A stretch of 64,000 nucleotides of DNA, taken from NCBI RefSeq assembly GCF_910588665.1, contig NZ_CAJUPR010000006.1, forward strand, positions 94,933 to 158,932, read 5' to 3'. Below the pieces are notes generated by a model. It was not told the origin of the DNA. It saw only the letters and a program-made list of their open reading frames with translations, and searched no databases. How positions within the stretch are numbered: the stretch's first letter is position 1; the number at the start of each line of letters is the position of its first letter. Made by a program: the position numbers and the translations under genes. Positions 8,666-18,388 of the stretch are shown in pieces. Source of the stretch: an uncultured Brachyspira sp. Its GTDB lineage: Bacteria; Spirochaetota; Brachyspiria; Brachyspirales; Brachyspiraceae.

Positions 8666-10417
8666 ATGTCTGATAAAAGAACGATATTAAATGGAAACGG
8701 AGTCGGAGATGATATGGCTATAGGAAACTCTTTTCTATATGTCCCTTCATTAAGCACTCCGATATATAAAATAGAAGAATCCGACATTGATAAAGAATAT
8801 AAAAGATTTGATGAAGCTTTGGAAAAATCTGTAAAAGAAATAGAACAATTACAAATAAATGCGGACAATAATATAAAAAATATTATGTCAGCGCATATAC
8901 TGATGCTTCAGGATAAAGTTATAATAAAGCAGGTAAAAGAAGAAGTAAGAGAAAAACTATGCAATATAGAACATATTTATGACAGCATAATTTCAGGATA
9001 TTTGGACAAATTATCGTCAATAAGCAATAAAATGCTTTCAGAAAGAAGCTATGATATTGCTGATATAAAATCAAGACTGATAAGAAATATGATACAGCCT
9101 AATTTTATAAACTATTCCAATGTTCCGAAAAACAGTATAGTAATAGCAAAAACTTTAACTCCAAGCGATGTATTAAAGTTCAACGGCATAGGAGTATTAG
9201 GATTTATAATAGAAAGCGGAGGATATACTTCGCATGCGGCAATACTTGCAAAATCATTTTCAATTACAACAATATTCAACATAGCCGATATATCAAGCAA
9301 AATAAAAAACGGAAAAAAAATAATAGTAGACTGCAAAAGCAATATAGTGATAATGAATCCTAATGAAAAAGATATTTATAATTATACTATATTAACTGAA
9401 AATTTAAAAAAATCAAAAGAAAAAGATATATTAGACGCTAAAGAAAAGGCTTTAACAAAAGATAATATTGAAATAAAAATAAATGCAAATATAGACATAC
9501 CTGAAGAAACAGAAAATTTATTAAAATATTCAATAGACTCTATAGGCTTATACAGAACGGAATTTTTATATATATTTTCAGGAGAAGAAGCTGTATATAA
9601 ATTGCCTGAAGAAGAAACACAATTTGAAGTATATAAAAATATAGCATCAAAAATAAAAGGCAAAGTAATAATAAGAACTTTAGATATAGGCGGTGATAAA
9701 ATATCATCTGCTTTGGGATTAGACTTTAAAGAAGATAATCCTTTCTTAGGCTGGCGTGCTATAAGATTCTGCCTGCAAAATAAAAAATTATTTAAAGATC
9801 AGATAAAAGCGCTTCTTAGGGCTTCTTATTACGGCAATATAGAAATAATGATTCCTATGATAAGTACTTTGGAAGAAATTACTGAAACTAAAAACTTTAT
9901 AGAAGATATAAAAAAAGAATTAAGAAAAGAAAATCAAAATTTTAATGAAAATATAAAAATAGGTGTTTTAATAGAAACCCCGTCAGCAGCTGCAATTATA
10001 GATTTAATAGTAAAGGAGGCAGATTTTATATCAATAGGCTCTAATGATTTGGTTCAGTACATAATGGCATGCGACAGAACTAATGAAAAATTAATGTACT
10101 TATACAATCCTATAGACATATCCGTATTAAGAACTCTAAAAAGAGTAATAAAAACCGCATATGAAAATAATAAGCCTATTACATTATGCGGAGAAATGGG
10201 GAGTGTACCGATGTATACGCCTGTTTTACTTGGGCTTGGAATAAGGGAGCTTTCTATGTCTGTAACTTCTATTGCTAAAGTAAAAAATATTATTAGAAAT
10301 ATAAGCATACAGGAATGCGAAAATCTGGTAAGCGAAATGCTTGACAAATGCAGCAATGATTTTTCCAAATCAATTTTAGACAGTTTTTTAAAAAAAATAA
10401 ATATGCAAAAGGTATAA
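8666..10417 (+). CDS. ptsI: Phosphoenolpyruvate-protein phosphotransferase (PTS enzyme I)
   Basis: A 583-residue enzyme I, which moves phosphate from PEP to HPr. The N-terminal HPr-binding helical domain is followed by the phosphohistidine loop GGYTSHAAILAKS (active His near residue 189), then the PEP barrel with GLYRTEFLY, GGDKISSALGLDFKEDNPFLGWRAIR, GVLIETPSAA, DFISIGSNDLVQY and the C-terminal TLCGEMGS with the active-site cysteine. All domains are complete. No ptsH or permease gene adjoins. The following lipoprotein gene starts 6 bp downstream and is likely cotranscribed. Confidence 0.95.
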   Translation: MSDKRTILNGNGVGDDMAIGNSFLYVPSLSTPIYKIEESDIDKEYKRFDEALEKSVKEIEQLQINADNNIKNIMSAHILMLQDKVIIKQVKEEVREKLCNIEHIYDSIISGYLDKLSSISNKMLSERSYDIADIKSRLIRNMIQPNFINYSNVPKNSIVIAKTLTPSDVLKFNGIGVLGFIIESGGYTSHAAILAKSFSITTIFNIADISSKIKNGKKIIVDCKSNIVIMNPNEKDIYNYTILTENLKKSKEKDILDAKEKALTKDNIEIKINANIDIPEETENLLKYSIDSIGLYRTEFLYIFSGEEAVYKLPEEETQFEVYKNIASKIKGKVIIRTLDIGGDKISSALGLDFKEDNPFLGWRAIRFCLQNKKLFKDQIKALLRASYYGNIEIMIPMISTLEEITETKNFIEDIKKELRKENQNFNENIKIGVLIETPSAAAIIDLIVKEADFISIGSNDLVQYIMACDRTNEKLMYLYNPIDISVLRTLKRVIKTAYENNKPITLCGEMGSVPMYTPVLLGLGIRELSMSVTSIAKVKNIIRNISIQECENLVSEMLDKCSNDFSKSILDSFLKKINMQKV

Positions 10418-10423
10418 AAAGTT

Positions 10424-11866
10424 ATGAACAAAAAATTATTGAGTATTGTCATATTAATATCCGTTATAATTCTAAGTTCCTGCAAAGCGGCAAATTCAAT
10501 GAATGAATACAGAAAACTAAAAACTATAGAAAATACGGAAGATTACGGACCTTTAATAGACTTTCTAAAAACACTGCCTAAAACAGAAAAAGAAAATTCT
10601 CAGTCTCCATATAATGAATTAACAACATTCATTACTGGAAGAAATCAGATATTATCGTCAAATTATAAAGAAGGATTTGAAACTCTTGCAAGATTTATAT
10701 TCACCTACCCTTCAAGCTATTATGAGAGCGAGGCTTCCTATTTATTTGGTCAGGCATTGATATATATGGTTGAAAATGATCCTCTGTATATAGAAGAATT
10801 TTATACTAAATTATTGTATGAGGGTATAGTTGAAGGAGAGGAAAACAATAATGATAATGTTGCAAACTTAAACGATTCTTTAAAAAAAATATACAGCCAA
10901 ATGGGAATTATTGTAAAAGACGGACAATACTCTTTTAACGGATATACATTTGACAGAATACTTCAAGATGAAGAAAGCGTATTTCCTTTAAAAGATTTTG
11001 CCTATTATTTCAGCATAAGACATAGATTCTCTAATATAATAAATGAAAATGATAAATCTAAATTCATCACAAACATAACATATATAAAAAGATTCTCAGA
11101 CAGATACAGAACCAGCATATTACAAGACAGCATATTAAATAATAAATCATATTTTCCTGACAATCTTCCTTTTACTTTAACTGCAAATGAAAAGAAAAAT
11201 TATGAGGATATGAAAAAAACTATAGAAAAAAGAATAGAAGATATAAGACCTCAATTTGAAGATGAATACTATGTAATAGGAAACGGCATAATAATAAGAG
11301 ACAGAATACCAGCTGTTGCATCAGGAACAGAAAAAGAACTATATAAATTATATAATTATGATTTTGTAACTGTATTAAATAAAACTAATGTATATAATGC
11401 TAAAGAAAGAGAGAGAGAAGATTGGGCTTTAGTAAAATATGATACATACTACGGACCTATAATAGGATGGAGCTATTTAAGATATATGACAAATAATATA
11501 CAGAATATGGAAGATGCATTTAATAATTATAAGTCGGCTATGAACTCATATAAAAATTATGATTATCTGAAAGCATCAGATTTTTTCTCTTATATACTGA
11601 ATAATCCTAATACAAATTATTTGACAGATAAATCGGTTTATTTTCTATGGAAAGTTAATAATAAAATAGGAGAATTGGTAAGTTCTAAAAATAATCCTTA
11701 CTATAAATATGTATTGGATTATCCTAAATATTTTTATTATAATACTAATAATAATGTGCTTCAAAGCTCTACTTTATTATATAACTATCTGGTAAAAATA
11801 CTGCCTACTAATCCATACAGATTTGTTATAAGCGGAGACAGCGAAGCGGAATACAGCGTAGATTAA
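10424..11866 (+). CDS. Lipoprotein with SH3-like domain
   Basis: A 480-residue exported lipoprotein: signal peptide ending LSSC with Cys20. Most of the protein is helical and tetratricopeptide-like (for example FETLARFIFTYPSSYYESEASYLFGQALIYM). About residues 300-360 form a small beta-rich segment, LYNYDFVTVLNKTNVYNA then WALVKYDTYYGPIIGWSYLRYM, which has the spacing of a bacterial SH3 domain with its terminal G-W. A further TPR-like stretch follows (ALNNYKSAMNSY region). The role is unknown; SH3b plus helical repeats suggests a cell-wall or protein scaffold function. It follows ptsI by 6 bp, probably for expression rather than function. Confidence 0.65.
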   Translation: MNKKLLSIVILISVIILSSCKAANSMNEYRKLKTIENTEDYGPLIDFLKTLPKTEKENSQSPYNELTTFITGRNQILSSNYKEGFETLARFIFTYPSSYYESEASYLFGQALIYMVENDPLYIEEFYTKLLYEGIVEGEENNNDNVANLNDSLKKIYSQMGIIVKDGQYSFNGYTFDRILQDEESVFPLKDFAYYFSIRHRFSNIINENDKSKFITNITYIKRFSDRYRTSILQDSILNNKSYFPDNLPFTLTANEKKNYEDMKKTIEKRIEDIRPQFEDEYYVIGNGIIIRDRIPAVASGTEKELYKLYNYDFVTVLNKTNVYNAKEREREDWALVKYDTYYGPIIGWSYLRYMTNNIQNMEDAFNNYKSAMNSYKNYDYLKASDFFSYILNNPNTNYLTDKSVYFLWKVNNKIGELVSSKNNPYYKYVLDYPKYFYYNTNNNVLQSSTLLYNYLVKILPTNPYRFVISGDSEAEYSVD

Positions 11867-11946
11867 TAAAATAATTTTATTTAATATTTATTTTTTATAA
11901 TTACTTAATTTATACAAGCATATAAATATAATCAAATATATGAAGC

Positions 11947-12810
11947 TTATGAAATGAATACTTGTTCTTCATAATATTCTTTAGCCATAGAATAAAACTC
12001 AGCAGCCTTCTCATAATTTCCTTCTATAAATTCAATATTTCCCAAATGAAAATAATCGCTTGAATTAGGATTTTCTTTTATTTTTTTGCTGTATTTAGCT
12101 TTGCTTTCTTCCAAGTTAGGATAATTATCTTTTAAGCTTTTGCTTCTGAGATTTTTAAGAGCAAGAATTTCTGGAGTGTCTGCAGGATACATAGCTAAAG
12201 CCTGCAGATACATATTTTCCGCTTTTTTATAATCTTTAATCTCATGAAGACAAACACCGTAATAATGATAATCATTATGATCAGCCAATTTATTATCCAC
12301 TAATATTTTATAAAAATTCATAGCTTCTTTATAAAGACCATTTCTAAAAAAATAATTAGCCATATAAACTAAAGCAACCCTATCTTTATTATTTATTTTA
12401 AGTACATTCTTAGCCGCTTCTAATCCCTTATCCTCCTCTTTAAGAACAGTGCATAATGATAAAAACTCATAATAAGGATTAAGATCAGATGAACTGTACA
12501 AGGTAATGCCCTTTCTATAAAGTTCAAAAGCATCTTCAAGTTTGCATTCTTTTTTTGCTATAGTTCCCAAAATAAAATATGCTTCAGCCGCCATCCAATA
12601 TTCTAGGAAAGTGTTTAAAAATATTTTAGCATGCTCATAATCGCTGTTTTCAAATAGAGAAACTGCAACCTGTAAATATGCTCTCATATCATCTGAAGTG
12701 CTTAATCTCATACTTCTTTTCAAAGCCTCAATAGCTTCTTCATTTACTCCTTTCTTTAATAACTCTTCGGCAAGATTGCTTAATTTCATTGCTTTAGTAT
12801 TAGTAGACAC
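11947..12810 (-). CDS. Tetratricopeptide-repeat protein
   Basis: A 287-residue protein made almost entirely of TPR units: KLSNLAEELLKKGVNEEAIEALKRSMRL, AYFILGTIAKKECKLEDAFELYRKGI, ALVYMANYFFRNGLYKEAMNFYKIL, YHYYGVCLHEIKDYKKAENMYLQAL and YFHLGNIEFIEGNYEKAAEFYSMA. There is no signal peptide, so it is probably cytoplasmic and acts in protein-protein contacts. The start is a GTG at 12810 with AAGGAG correctly spaced upstream. It follows the LamG/FN3 gene by 16 bp and is likely in the same transcript. The partner is unknown. Confidence 0.85.
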   Translation of the reverse strand: MSTNTKAMKLSNLAEELLKKGVNEEAIEALKRSMRLSTSDDMRAYLQVAVSLFENSDYEHAKIFLNTFLEYWMAAEAYFILGTIAKKECKLEDAFELYRKGITLYSSSDLNPYYEFLSLCTVLKEEDKGLEAAKNVLKINNKDRVALVYMANYFFRNGLYKEAMNFYKILVDNKLADHNDYHYYGVCLHEIKDYKKAENMYLQALAMYPADTPEILALKNLRSKSLKDNYPNLEESKAKYSKKIKENPNSSDYFHLGNIEFIEGNYEKAAEFYSMAKEYYEEQVFIS

Positions 12811-12826
12811 AATAATACTCCTTTTT

Positions 12827-14245
12827 TTAATAAACTGGTCTTACATAAACTTCTTTAGAATAACCGCTCTCTATATTTCCGCCCTCTCCTCCTATAGCAG
12901 TAATGGTAAAATAATAAACTTCACCTTCATTTAAGCCTTCCACAACATATTCGCTTTGATTTCCTATTACTATAGGCTTATATTGAGTATCATTATAAAT
13001 ACCCGACTTAGTACCGTAGTAAATTTTATATCCCGTTATATTTTCATGAGAACCCTCCCATTTAAGCATAACAGAACTGCCGTTTACAGCAGAGGCATTT
13101 AAATTAATAGGTATTAAAGGCTCTTTTGCATAATGATAAACTATAGAAACATTATTTAATACAGGCGTAATATTTCTATCAACATTGCTCTTTAATACAG
13201 ATCTTATTTGAATATATCTAGACCTGCCGTCTTTTATTGTATTTGTATTATATTTCAAAGGCTGCCAATCTATATTTAAATCATTAGGAGCAAAATAATA
13301 ATCTGAAGTTCTATAATATAAATCTATATAGCTTCCGTTAGTAAAATTACCAGCATAATTAATAGAATCTATAAATGTATTTTTATTTTGAAAATCTATA
13401 ACCTTGCTTATTACCTCTCCATCTATAGTATATCCGTATAAATTAAAATTCTGCTTATAATGAGGCGTAAAATAGAAAGCGTCTAAAGCTCCTATAAAAC
13501 CCTGCCCCAAATATAAAGGATCTAATTTTATATTCTCAAATTCTATAATATAAGGAGAACCTGAGGCATCTCCTGTACTTGTTAAATATATTATCTGATC
13601 TTCAAGTCCGTCTATATATTTTACCAATTTTCCTGTAGAAGCATCAAAACTTACGCTATGATGTCTCCATTCATTTTCTTTCAAATATTCTCCTTCGGAC
13701 AATATTACATTTGTATAAACTCCGTTATATGAAAATAAATTATTGAATTGCCAAACCAACCTGCCGTTAATAATATTTGCCCTTACACCCGAGTATTTTG
13801 TAGCTCCATTATCATTATATATGGTAGTTTTTGACAATACCTGAGAGTTCATTCTTATTCTATAAGGATTTAAGAAAAACTCCAAAGTAAAACTTGTCAT
13901 CGTATCATAAAAATTATGCATATTATCGCCTAAATAATAATTTATTTTTACATACGACCTAATATTGGGAAATAATATTGCATCTCCTCCATTGGTGCCT
14001 GATATATATCTGATATCTTTACTATACATAATACCATGCAGAATACTGGAATCAAATACTGAAGTTCCAGATAAATAATTAATATATATATCATTATTGT
14101 TTAATACAAAACTGCCCGATGCATTATTTAAAGTTGTATAATAAATATTATTTGTATCGGAAAATACATCATAAACGGCGGCATTTAAATTAGCCGTAAA
14201 ATATAAAACAAACGCTATAAAAAAAACTATATAACGCACATTCAA
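12827..14245 (-). CDS. Exported LamG-like and fibronectin type III protein
   Basis: A 472-residue secreted or periplasmic protein. The signal peptide spans about residues 1-23 (ends NLNAAVYD). Residues 95-250 resemble a concanavalin/LamG jelly roll: FTLEFFLNPYRIR, GRLVWQFNNLF, NEWRHHSVSFDASTGKLVKYIDG, and YLGQGFIGALDAFYF. The C-terminal 95 residues form a fibronectin type III module: PINLNASAVNGSSVMLKWEG, ITGYKIYYGTKSG and EGLNEGEVYYFTITAIGGEG. No catalytic motif is seen. Binding to carbohydrate or another surface ligand is a family-based guess. It has no lipobox. Confidence 0.75.
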   Translation of the reverse strand: MNVRYIVFFIAFVLYFTANLNAAVYDVFSDTNNIYYTTLNNASGSFVLNNNDIYINYLSGTSVFDSSILHGIMYSKDIRYISGTNGGDAILFPNIRSYVKINYYLGDNMHNFYDTMTSFTLEFFLNPYRIRMNSQVLSKTTIYNDNGATKYSGVRANIINGRLVWQFNNLFSYNGVYTNVILSEGEYLKENEWRHHSVSFDASTGKLVKYIDGLEDQIIYLTSTGDASGSPYIIEFENIKLDPLYLGQGFIGALDAFYFTPHYKQNFNLYGYTIDGEVISKVIDFQNKNTFIDSINYAGNFTNGSYIDLYYRTSDYYFAPNDLNIDWQPLKYNTNTIKDGRSRYIQIRSVLKSNVDRNITPVLNNVSIVYHYAKEPLIPINLNASAVNGSSVMLKWEGSHENITGYKIYYGTKSGIYNDTQYKPIVIGNQSEYVVEGLNEGEVYYFTITAIGGEGGNIESGYSKEVYVRPVY

Positions 14246-14423
14246 GTCCTAATTATTATATTTCTTTAATAATTATTCGGATATTTTTTAAATTTCATTA
14301 TCAAAAATATAACAAAATATTATCACACTATAAATTAATATATCATAATAATATTGCAGCTATATATAAGTAAAACTAACAAAAAAAGATTTGTTATAAT
14401 TTTTTTTGAAAATCAAAAACATA

Positions 14424-15131
14424 TTATAAGCTATAGGAAAACTCTATCAAAGCATAAGTTTTATTATCTTCGCTGTCAAACTTCAATAAAACTTTATTAT
14501 CAAAATCAGATTTTTTTACAACTATTATATCTCCCAATGCGGCAGGCATTCTGTATTCTATTCTTATTCTTTTATAATAATCTTCCGCATAATACAAAGC
14601 CATATCTATATATCTTGCATTATTAACATGATTATTATCATCTATGCAATATTTTCTTACTTTAAATCTGTCAGTTTCCTTAAGTAAATTATTATCAAAT
14701 TTTATTTTTCTGGACATATAATTCATTTCCTGCTTTTTATCAAATTTAAAATTTTCTATAAATGAAGACGGAAGTCTAATCAAAGCTCCGCTTAATAGAT
14801 CTACAAATCCGCCTACAGCATAGCAAACAGCAAGTTCATTATCATTTTCATCATATATAAAAGTATTTCTATATCCGTAAGCCTCATTACATTCATATAC
14901 ATAAGTGCGTACTATTACTTTATCTCCGTATTTTGGAAGCTTATATATATCAACTTGTCTTGACACTAAAAACATACTTATATTATTTTCATTAAAATAT
15001 TTTGTAAGCTCTGTATTGGAATCTAATTGAAAAAAAGAACAGTCCTGCATCATATCAAATACGGATGAGGTTTTAAGAAATCCGTTTTTATCAATTTGGC
15101 TTGTACCTACAATAGTTTTCATCTCATACAT
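14424..15131 (-). CDS. Acyl-ACP thioesterase
   Basis: A 235-residue hotdog-fold enzyme of the FatA/FAT family that releases fatty acid from acyl carrier protein. Seen: N-terminal hotdog with VFDMMQDCSFFQLDSN, SMFLVSRQVDIYKLPKYGD, VYECNEAYGYRNTFIYD and AVGGFVDL; the second hotdog with DDNNHVNNARYIDMALYY, which carries the conserved Asn and His of the active site. The length matches bacterial members. It has its own consensus promoter and is divergent from an alpha/beta hydrolase. It probably supplies free fatty acids or tunes chain length; this is inferred. Confidence 0.88.
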   Translation of the reverse strand: MYEMKTIVGTSQIDKNGFLKTSSVFDMMQDCSFFQLDSNTELTKYFNENNISMFLVSRQVDIYKLPKYGDKVIVRTYVYECNEAYGYRNTFIYDENDNELAVCYAVGGFVDLLSGALIRLPSSFIENFKFDKKQEMNYMSRKIKFDNNLLKETDRFKVRKYCIDDNNHVNNARYIDMALYYAEDYYKRIRIEYRMPAALGDIIVVKKSDFDNKVLLKFDSEDNKTYALIEFSYSL

Positions 15132-15165
15132 AAATGATATACCTTTTATTTAATTTTTAATTGAT

Positions 15166-15193
15166 ATTATAATACTAAAAATATAATTGTCAA
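15166..15193 (-). promoter_or_regulatory. Promoter of acyl-ACP thioesterase gene
   Basis: Minus strand: TTGACA (15188-15193), 16-bp spacer, TATAAT (15166-15171). Both boxes are perfect. Confidence 0.75.
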
Positions 15194-15209
15194 AAAATTA
15201 ATAATAATA

Positions 15210-15237
15210 TTGCATTTTATATATAATACATTATAAT
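15210..15237 (+). promoter_or_regulatory. Promoter of alpha/beta hydrolase gene
   Basis: TTGCAT (15210-15215), 16-bp spacer, TATAAT (15232-15237), 11 bp before the ATG; it is back-to-back with the thioesterase promoter. The very short leader suggests a nearly leaderless message. Confidence 0.55.
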
Positions 15238-15248
15238 CAGTAAAATAT

Positions 15249-16193
15249 ATGAAAGATTTTTTTGAAGAATTTGTAAATATAAACGGAATAAAACAATATT
15301 TTATTCATTATTTCAGAAAATCCGATACAACTGTAATATTTCTGCATGGAGGTCCTGCTCAGTCTGAAGCTCATTTTCTTTATAAAACCGAAAATGAAAA
15401 CAATAATTACAATTTAGTATATTATGATCAAAGAGGAACAGGAAAAACTTATATAAAAAATAAATCATCAGGCAATGAAATTACAATAGAAATTTTAATT
15501 GATGACTTAAAAGAAACTATTAATTATATCAGAAATAAATACAAATCAAAATATATAATACTGCTTGGACATTCTTGGGGAAGCGTACTTGGAATAGAAT
15601 TTATAAAAAAATACAGTAATGAAGTTTCCGCTTATATAGGCATAGGTCAGGTTGTGGATATTAAAAAAGGCGAGAGAATAGCCTATGAACATTGCTTAAA
15701 TATAGTCAGGCAATCAGAAAATAAAAAATATATAAATAAAATGAATGCATTAAAAGATTATCCGTATTGCATAAATAAAGATAATGCATATAAATTATTA
15801 GGAATATTCAGAAACATACAAATAAAATACAGATTGGCGGGATACAATAAGGGTGTCTTAAAACTGCTTAATATAATATTCAAAAGCCCTATATTTTCTA
15901 TAAATGATCTTTTTGCACCTATACTATCTTTAAAAGCAAATAAAAATTTATTAAACTATTTAATAGATTACAGTACTTATAATTTTCTTAATTTTGATAT
16001 ACCTATATTTTTTATATGCGGTATGAATGATTGGCAGGTACCAAGCGTATTAGCAAAAGAATATATTGATAAAATAAATGCCACAGATAAAGACTGCTTT
16101 TTTATTCAGAATGCAGGACATTTATTAAATATTGAAAATACAAAAGATTATTTAGCTGCATTAAATATAATATCAGACAGAATAAAATATTAA
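15249..16193 (+). CDS. Alpha/beta hydrolase (proline iminopeptidase-like)
   Basis: A 314-residue alpha/beta hydrolase. Seen: oxyanion-hole loop FLHGGPAQSE, YYDQRGTGKT, the nucleophile elbow GHSWGS with Ser109, an acid in CGMNDWQVPS and the histidine in NAGHLLNIE. The HGGP and DQRGTGKT segments point to the proline iminopeptidase-like S33 peptidase group, although the helical cap differs and the substrate cannot be told. No signal peptide. The gene stops 15 bp before the convergent pgeF. Confidence 0.85.
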   Translation: MKDFFEEFVNINGIKQYFIHYFRKSDTTVIFLHGGPAQSEAHFLYKTENENNNYNLVYYDQRGTGKTYIKNKSSGNEITIEILIDDLKETINYIRNKYKSKYIILLGHSWGSVLGIEFIKKYSNEVSAYIGIGQVVDIKKGERIAYEHCLNIVRQSENKKYINKMNALKDYPYCINKDNAYKLLGIFRNIQIKYRLAGYNKGVLKLLNIIFKSPIFSINDLFAPILSLKANKNLLNYLIDYSTYNFLNFDIPIFFICGMNDWQVPSVLAKEYIDKINATDKDCFFIQNAGHLLNIENTKDYLAALNIISDRIKY

Positions 16194-16208
16194 CTAAAAT
16201 ATTATATA

Positions 16209-16925
16209 TTATAATAAAACAGCAAGCGTAAGCATTCTTCCTATCTGAACACCGTCTCTTCTATATGAATAAAACTCTTTATCGTGTGTATTAAAACCTG
16301 ATATTTCAATATTATTCTCAGAGATCCCCAAAGAAAGCATTTGATCTTTTATTTCCAAACCATTATCAATATGCCACCTATTATTAATTATACTCTTATT
16401 CTTAAAATAAATAGCCACTTCATCTCCTACTTCATAATCTTTTAATGCTATATAAGGAGCAATATAAGCATACATTTTATCAGGACAGGCATTATATTCT
16501 TTTATCATTAAATTAATAGTTTTTGCCGTAATGTTCTGAGCTGTTCCCTTCCAGCCTGAATGAATAGCCGCCATAGATTTAGTTTTACCGCAGTATATAA
16601 TAACAGGAGCGCAATCAGCCGTCTGTACAACTAAAGGAGTATTCTTAAGATTGGTTATAAGGGCATCTGTATTTTCAACAGCTTTTTCTCTTCCGCCGAA
16701 TAATTTAATATTATTTTCATCTATTTTTACTATATTTTCCTTATGAACCTGATGCATAAATATGGATTTATTTATGTCTAAATTAATATAATTAAAAAAC
16801 TCTTCTTCTTTATTTTTTCTGTATTCTAAAGTTACATTTTCAGCTTCAATATCAGTGCCTTTAGACAATACGGCTATATATATTTTTTTACTGTTGTTTT
16901 CGGAAGGATAAAAAACATTAAGCAT
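16209..16925 (-). CDS. pgeF: YfiH/LACC1 family purine nucleoside phosphorylase (PgeF-like)
   Basis: A 238-residue protein of the multicopper-polyphenol-oxidase-like (Cu-oxidase_4) family, whose members are purine nucleoside phosphorylase/adenosine deaminases and, in E. coli, edit wrongly built peptidoglycan precursors. Seen: FMHQVHKENIVKI, PLVVQTADCAPVIIYC and AAIHSGWKGTAQNI, which carry the conserved His, Cys and His of the metal site, and a closing SYRRDGVQIGRML. The start overlaps the end of the upstream coiled-coil gene by 8 bp, indicating translational coupling. Confidence 0.88.
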   Translation of the reverse strand: MLNVFYPSENNSKKIYIAVLSKGTDIEAENVTLEYRKNKEEEFFNYINLDINKSIFMHQVHKENIVKIDENNIKLFGGREKAVENTDALITNLKNTPLVVQTADCAPVIIYCGKTKSMAAIHSGWKGTAQNITAKTINLMIKEYNACPDKMYAYIAPYIALKDYEVGDEVAIYFKNKSIINNRWHIDNGLEIKDQMLSLGISENNIEISGFNTHDKEFYSYRRDGVQIGRMLTLAVLL

Positions 16926-17154
16926 TCTTCAGTCTTTTAATCTCTTCTTCTAACTCTTTTACTTTAGCTGTCAATTCTTTAGTCTCATTTCTGGACTGCT
17001 CCATAATATTTTCATATAAAACAAAAAATTTTTTAGCATAGTCTAACTTCTGTTTTAATTGGCTTATCTCTTCTTTATAAACATCTATTTTAGAAGAAAG
17101 CAGTTTATTATCTTCCTGAAGTTCCAAAATAATATCATTATCTGTATATTCCAC
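16918..17154 (-). CDS. Small coiled-coil protein
   Basis: A 78-residue acidic/basic heptad protein (EDNKLLSSKIDVYKEEISQL, then ELTAKVKELEEEIKRLKNA) predicted to be one continuous coiled coil. No family is recognised with certainty; its size and composition recall ZapB-type or other small division/scaffold coiled coils, but that is only resemblance. It is first in a transcript with pgeF, overlapping it by 8 bp, behind a consensus promoter, which supports it being real. Confidence 0.75.
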   Translation of the reverse strand: MEYTDNDIILELQEDNKLLSSKIDVYKEEISQLKQKLDYAKKFFVLYENIMEQSRNETKELTAKVKELEEEIKRLKNA

Positions 17155-17193
17155 TTTTCTACAAGTCCTATAATTATAAAATATATAATATCT

Positions 17194-17221
17194 ATTATGT
17201 ACATTATAAATAAATTGTCAA
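17194..17221 (-). promoter_or_regulatory. Promoter of the coiled-coil/pgeF operon
   Basis: Minus strand: TTGACA (17216-17221), 16-bp spacer, CATAAT (17194-17199). Confidence 0.6.
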
Positions 17222-17294
17222 GTATTATTATATAATAATACAAAAATTATAAAACTTATAAATGATAATCTTAAAAACTAATTCTAATTACATA

Positions 17295-18383
17295 TTATAT
17301 ATTAGATACTATTATATCACCCATTTCAGAACATTTAACCTGCTTATATAAGCGAGCCGTCATATTATATTTCGGCATAATATCAGAGGTTCTATATCCT
17401 TCATCAAGAGCCCTGTAAACAGCATTTTCAATATCTTCAGCTTCTTTAATTCCATCAAAAGAATATCTGAACATCATAGCAAGAGAAAGTATAGTGCCGA
17501 TAGGATTCGCCAAATCTCTGCCTGCAATATCTGGAGCCGAACCATGAATAGGTTCATACATTCCAAAAGCATTGCCGCAAAGACTTGCAGAAGGTGCCAT
17601 ACCTATAGAACCGCTTATAATACTTGCCTCGTCGGAAAGTATATCGCCGAACATATTTTCGGTAACTATAACACCGAATTGAGACGGATTAGAAACTATC
17701 TGCATAGCTGCATTATCAACATACATATCATTATACTGAATATCGCTGTATTCTTTTGATAAATCATTCATAATTTCACGCCATAATCTTGAAGTATGAA
17801 GAACATTAGCTTTATCAACCGAAGTCAAAGATTTTTTTAATTTTCTAGCAATATCAAAAGCCATTTTTCCTATTCTTATTATATCTGTTTCGCTATAAAG
17901 CATAATATCCGAAGCCTGTCTTACTCCGTTAGTAATTTCAATTTTATGATCTCCGAAATATATTCCTCCTGTAAGCTCTCTTACAATGATAAAATCTATC
18001 ATATCTTTACATATACTTTCTTTAAGAGGAGAAGCATATTCTAAAGATTTTAATATTTTTGTAGGTCTTATATTAGCATAAAGATTAAGTTCTTTTCTAA
18101 GCTTTAATAATCCTTTTTCTGGTCTGTTTTCTAAAGCTACACTATCCCATTTAGGTCCTCCTACAGAACCAAGCAGTATGGAATCGGATTTTTTGCATTT
18201 TTCCAAATTTTCATCTGTAAGAGGAACTCCATATTTATCAATAGAAACGCCCCCCATATCAACATATTCTAAATTAAACTTATGAGAATATTTTACGGCT
18301 ACCTTATTCAGCACATCAACAGCTCTGTCAATTATTTCAGGACCAACTCCGTCTCCTTTAATAACAGCAATATTTTTTTTCAT
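17295..18383 (-). CDS. leuB: 3-isopropylmalate dehydrogenase
   Basis: A 362-residue NAD-dependent decarboxylating dehydrogenase, third step of the leucine branch. Seen: IAVIKGDGVGPEII at the N-terminus, LLGSVGGPKWD, the substrate arginines around LRKELNLYANIRP, VRELTGGIYFGDH, the catalytic Lys/Tyr region, DNAAMQIVSNPSQFGVIVTENMFGDILSDE for metal binding, and the NAD signature EPIHGSAPDIAGRDLANP. Complete, normal length. Last gene of the ilv-leu operon, 6 bp after leuD. No clear terminator follows. Confidence 0.96.
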   Translation of the reverse strand: MKKNIAVIKGDGVGPEIIDRAVDVLNKVAVKYSHKFNLEYVDMGGVSIDKYGVPLTDENLEKCKKSDSILLGSVGGPKWDSVALENRPEKGLLKLRKELNLYANIRPTKILKSLEYASPLKESICKDMIDFIIVRELTGGIYFGDHKIEITNGVRQASDIMLYSETDIIRIGKMAFDIARKLKKSLTSVDKANVLHTSRLWREIMNDLSKEYSDIQYNDMYVDNAAMQIVSNPSQFGVIVTENMFGDILSDEASIISGSIGMAPSASLCGNAFGMYEPIHGSAPDIAGRDLANPIGTILSLAMMFRYSFDGIKEAEDIENAVYRALDEGYRTSDIMPKYNMTARLYKQVKCSEMGDIIVSNI

Positions 18384-18388
18384 AACTA

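Noticed and set aside
10054..10485. Minus-strand ORF of 143 codons
   Set aside because: Lies over the end of ptsI and the start of the next gene with no ribosome site.
14354..14626. Plus-strand ORF of 90 codons
   Set aside because: Mostly antisense to the acyl-ACP thioesterase; poor composition.
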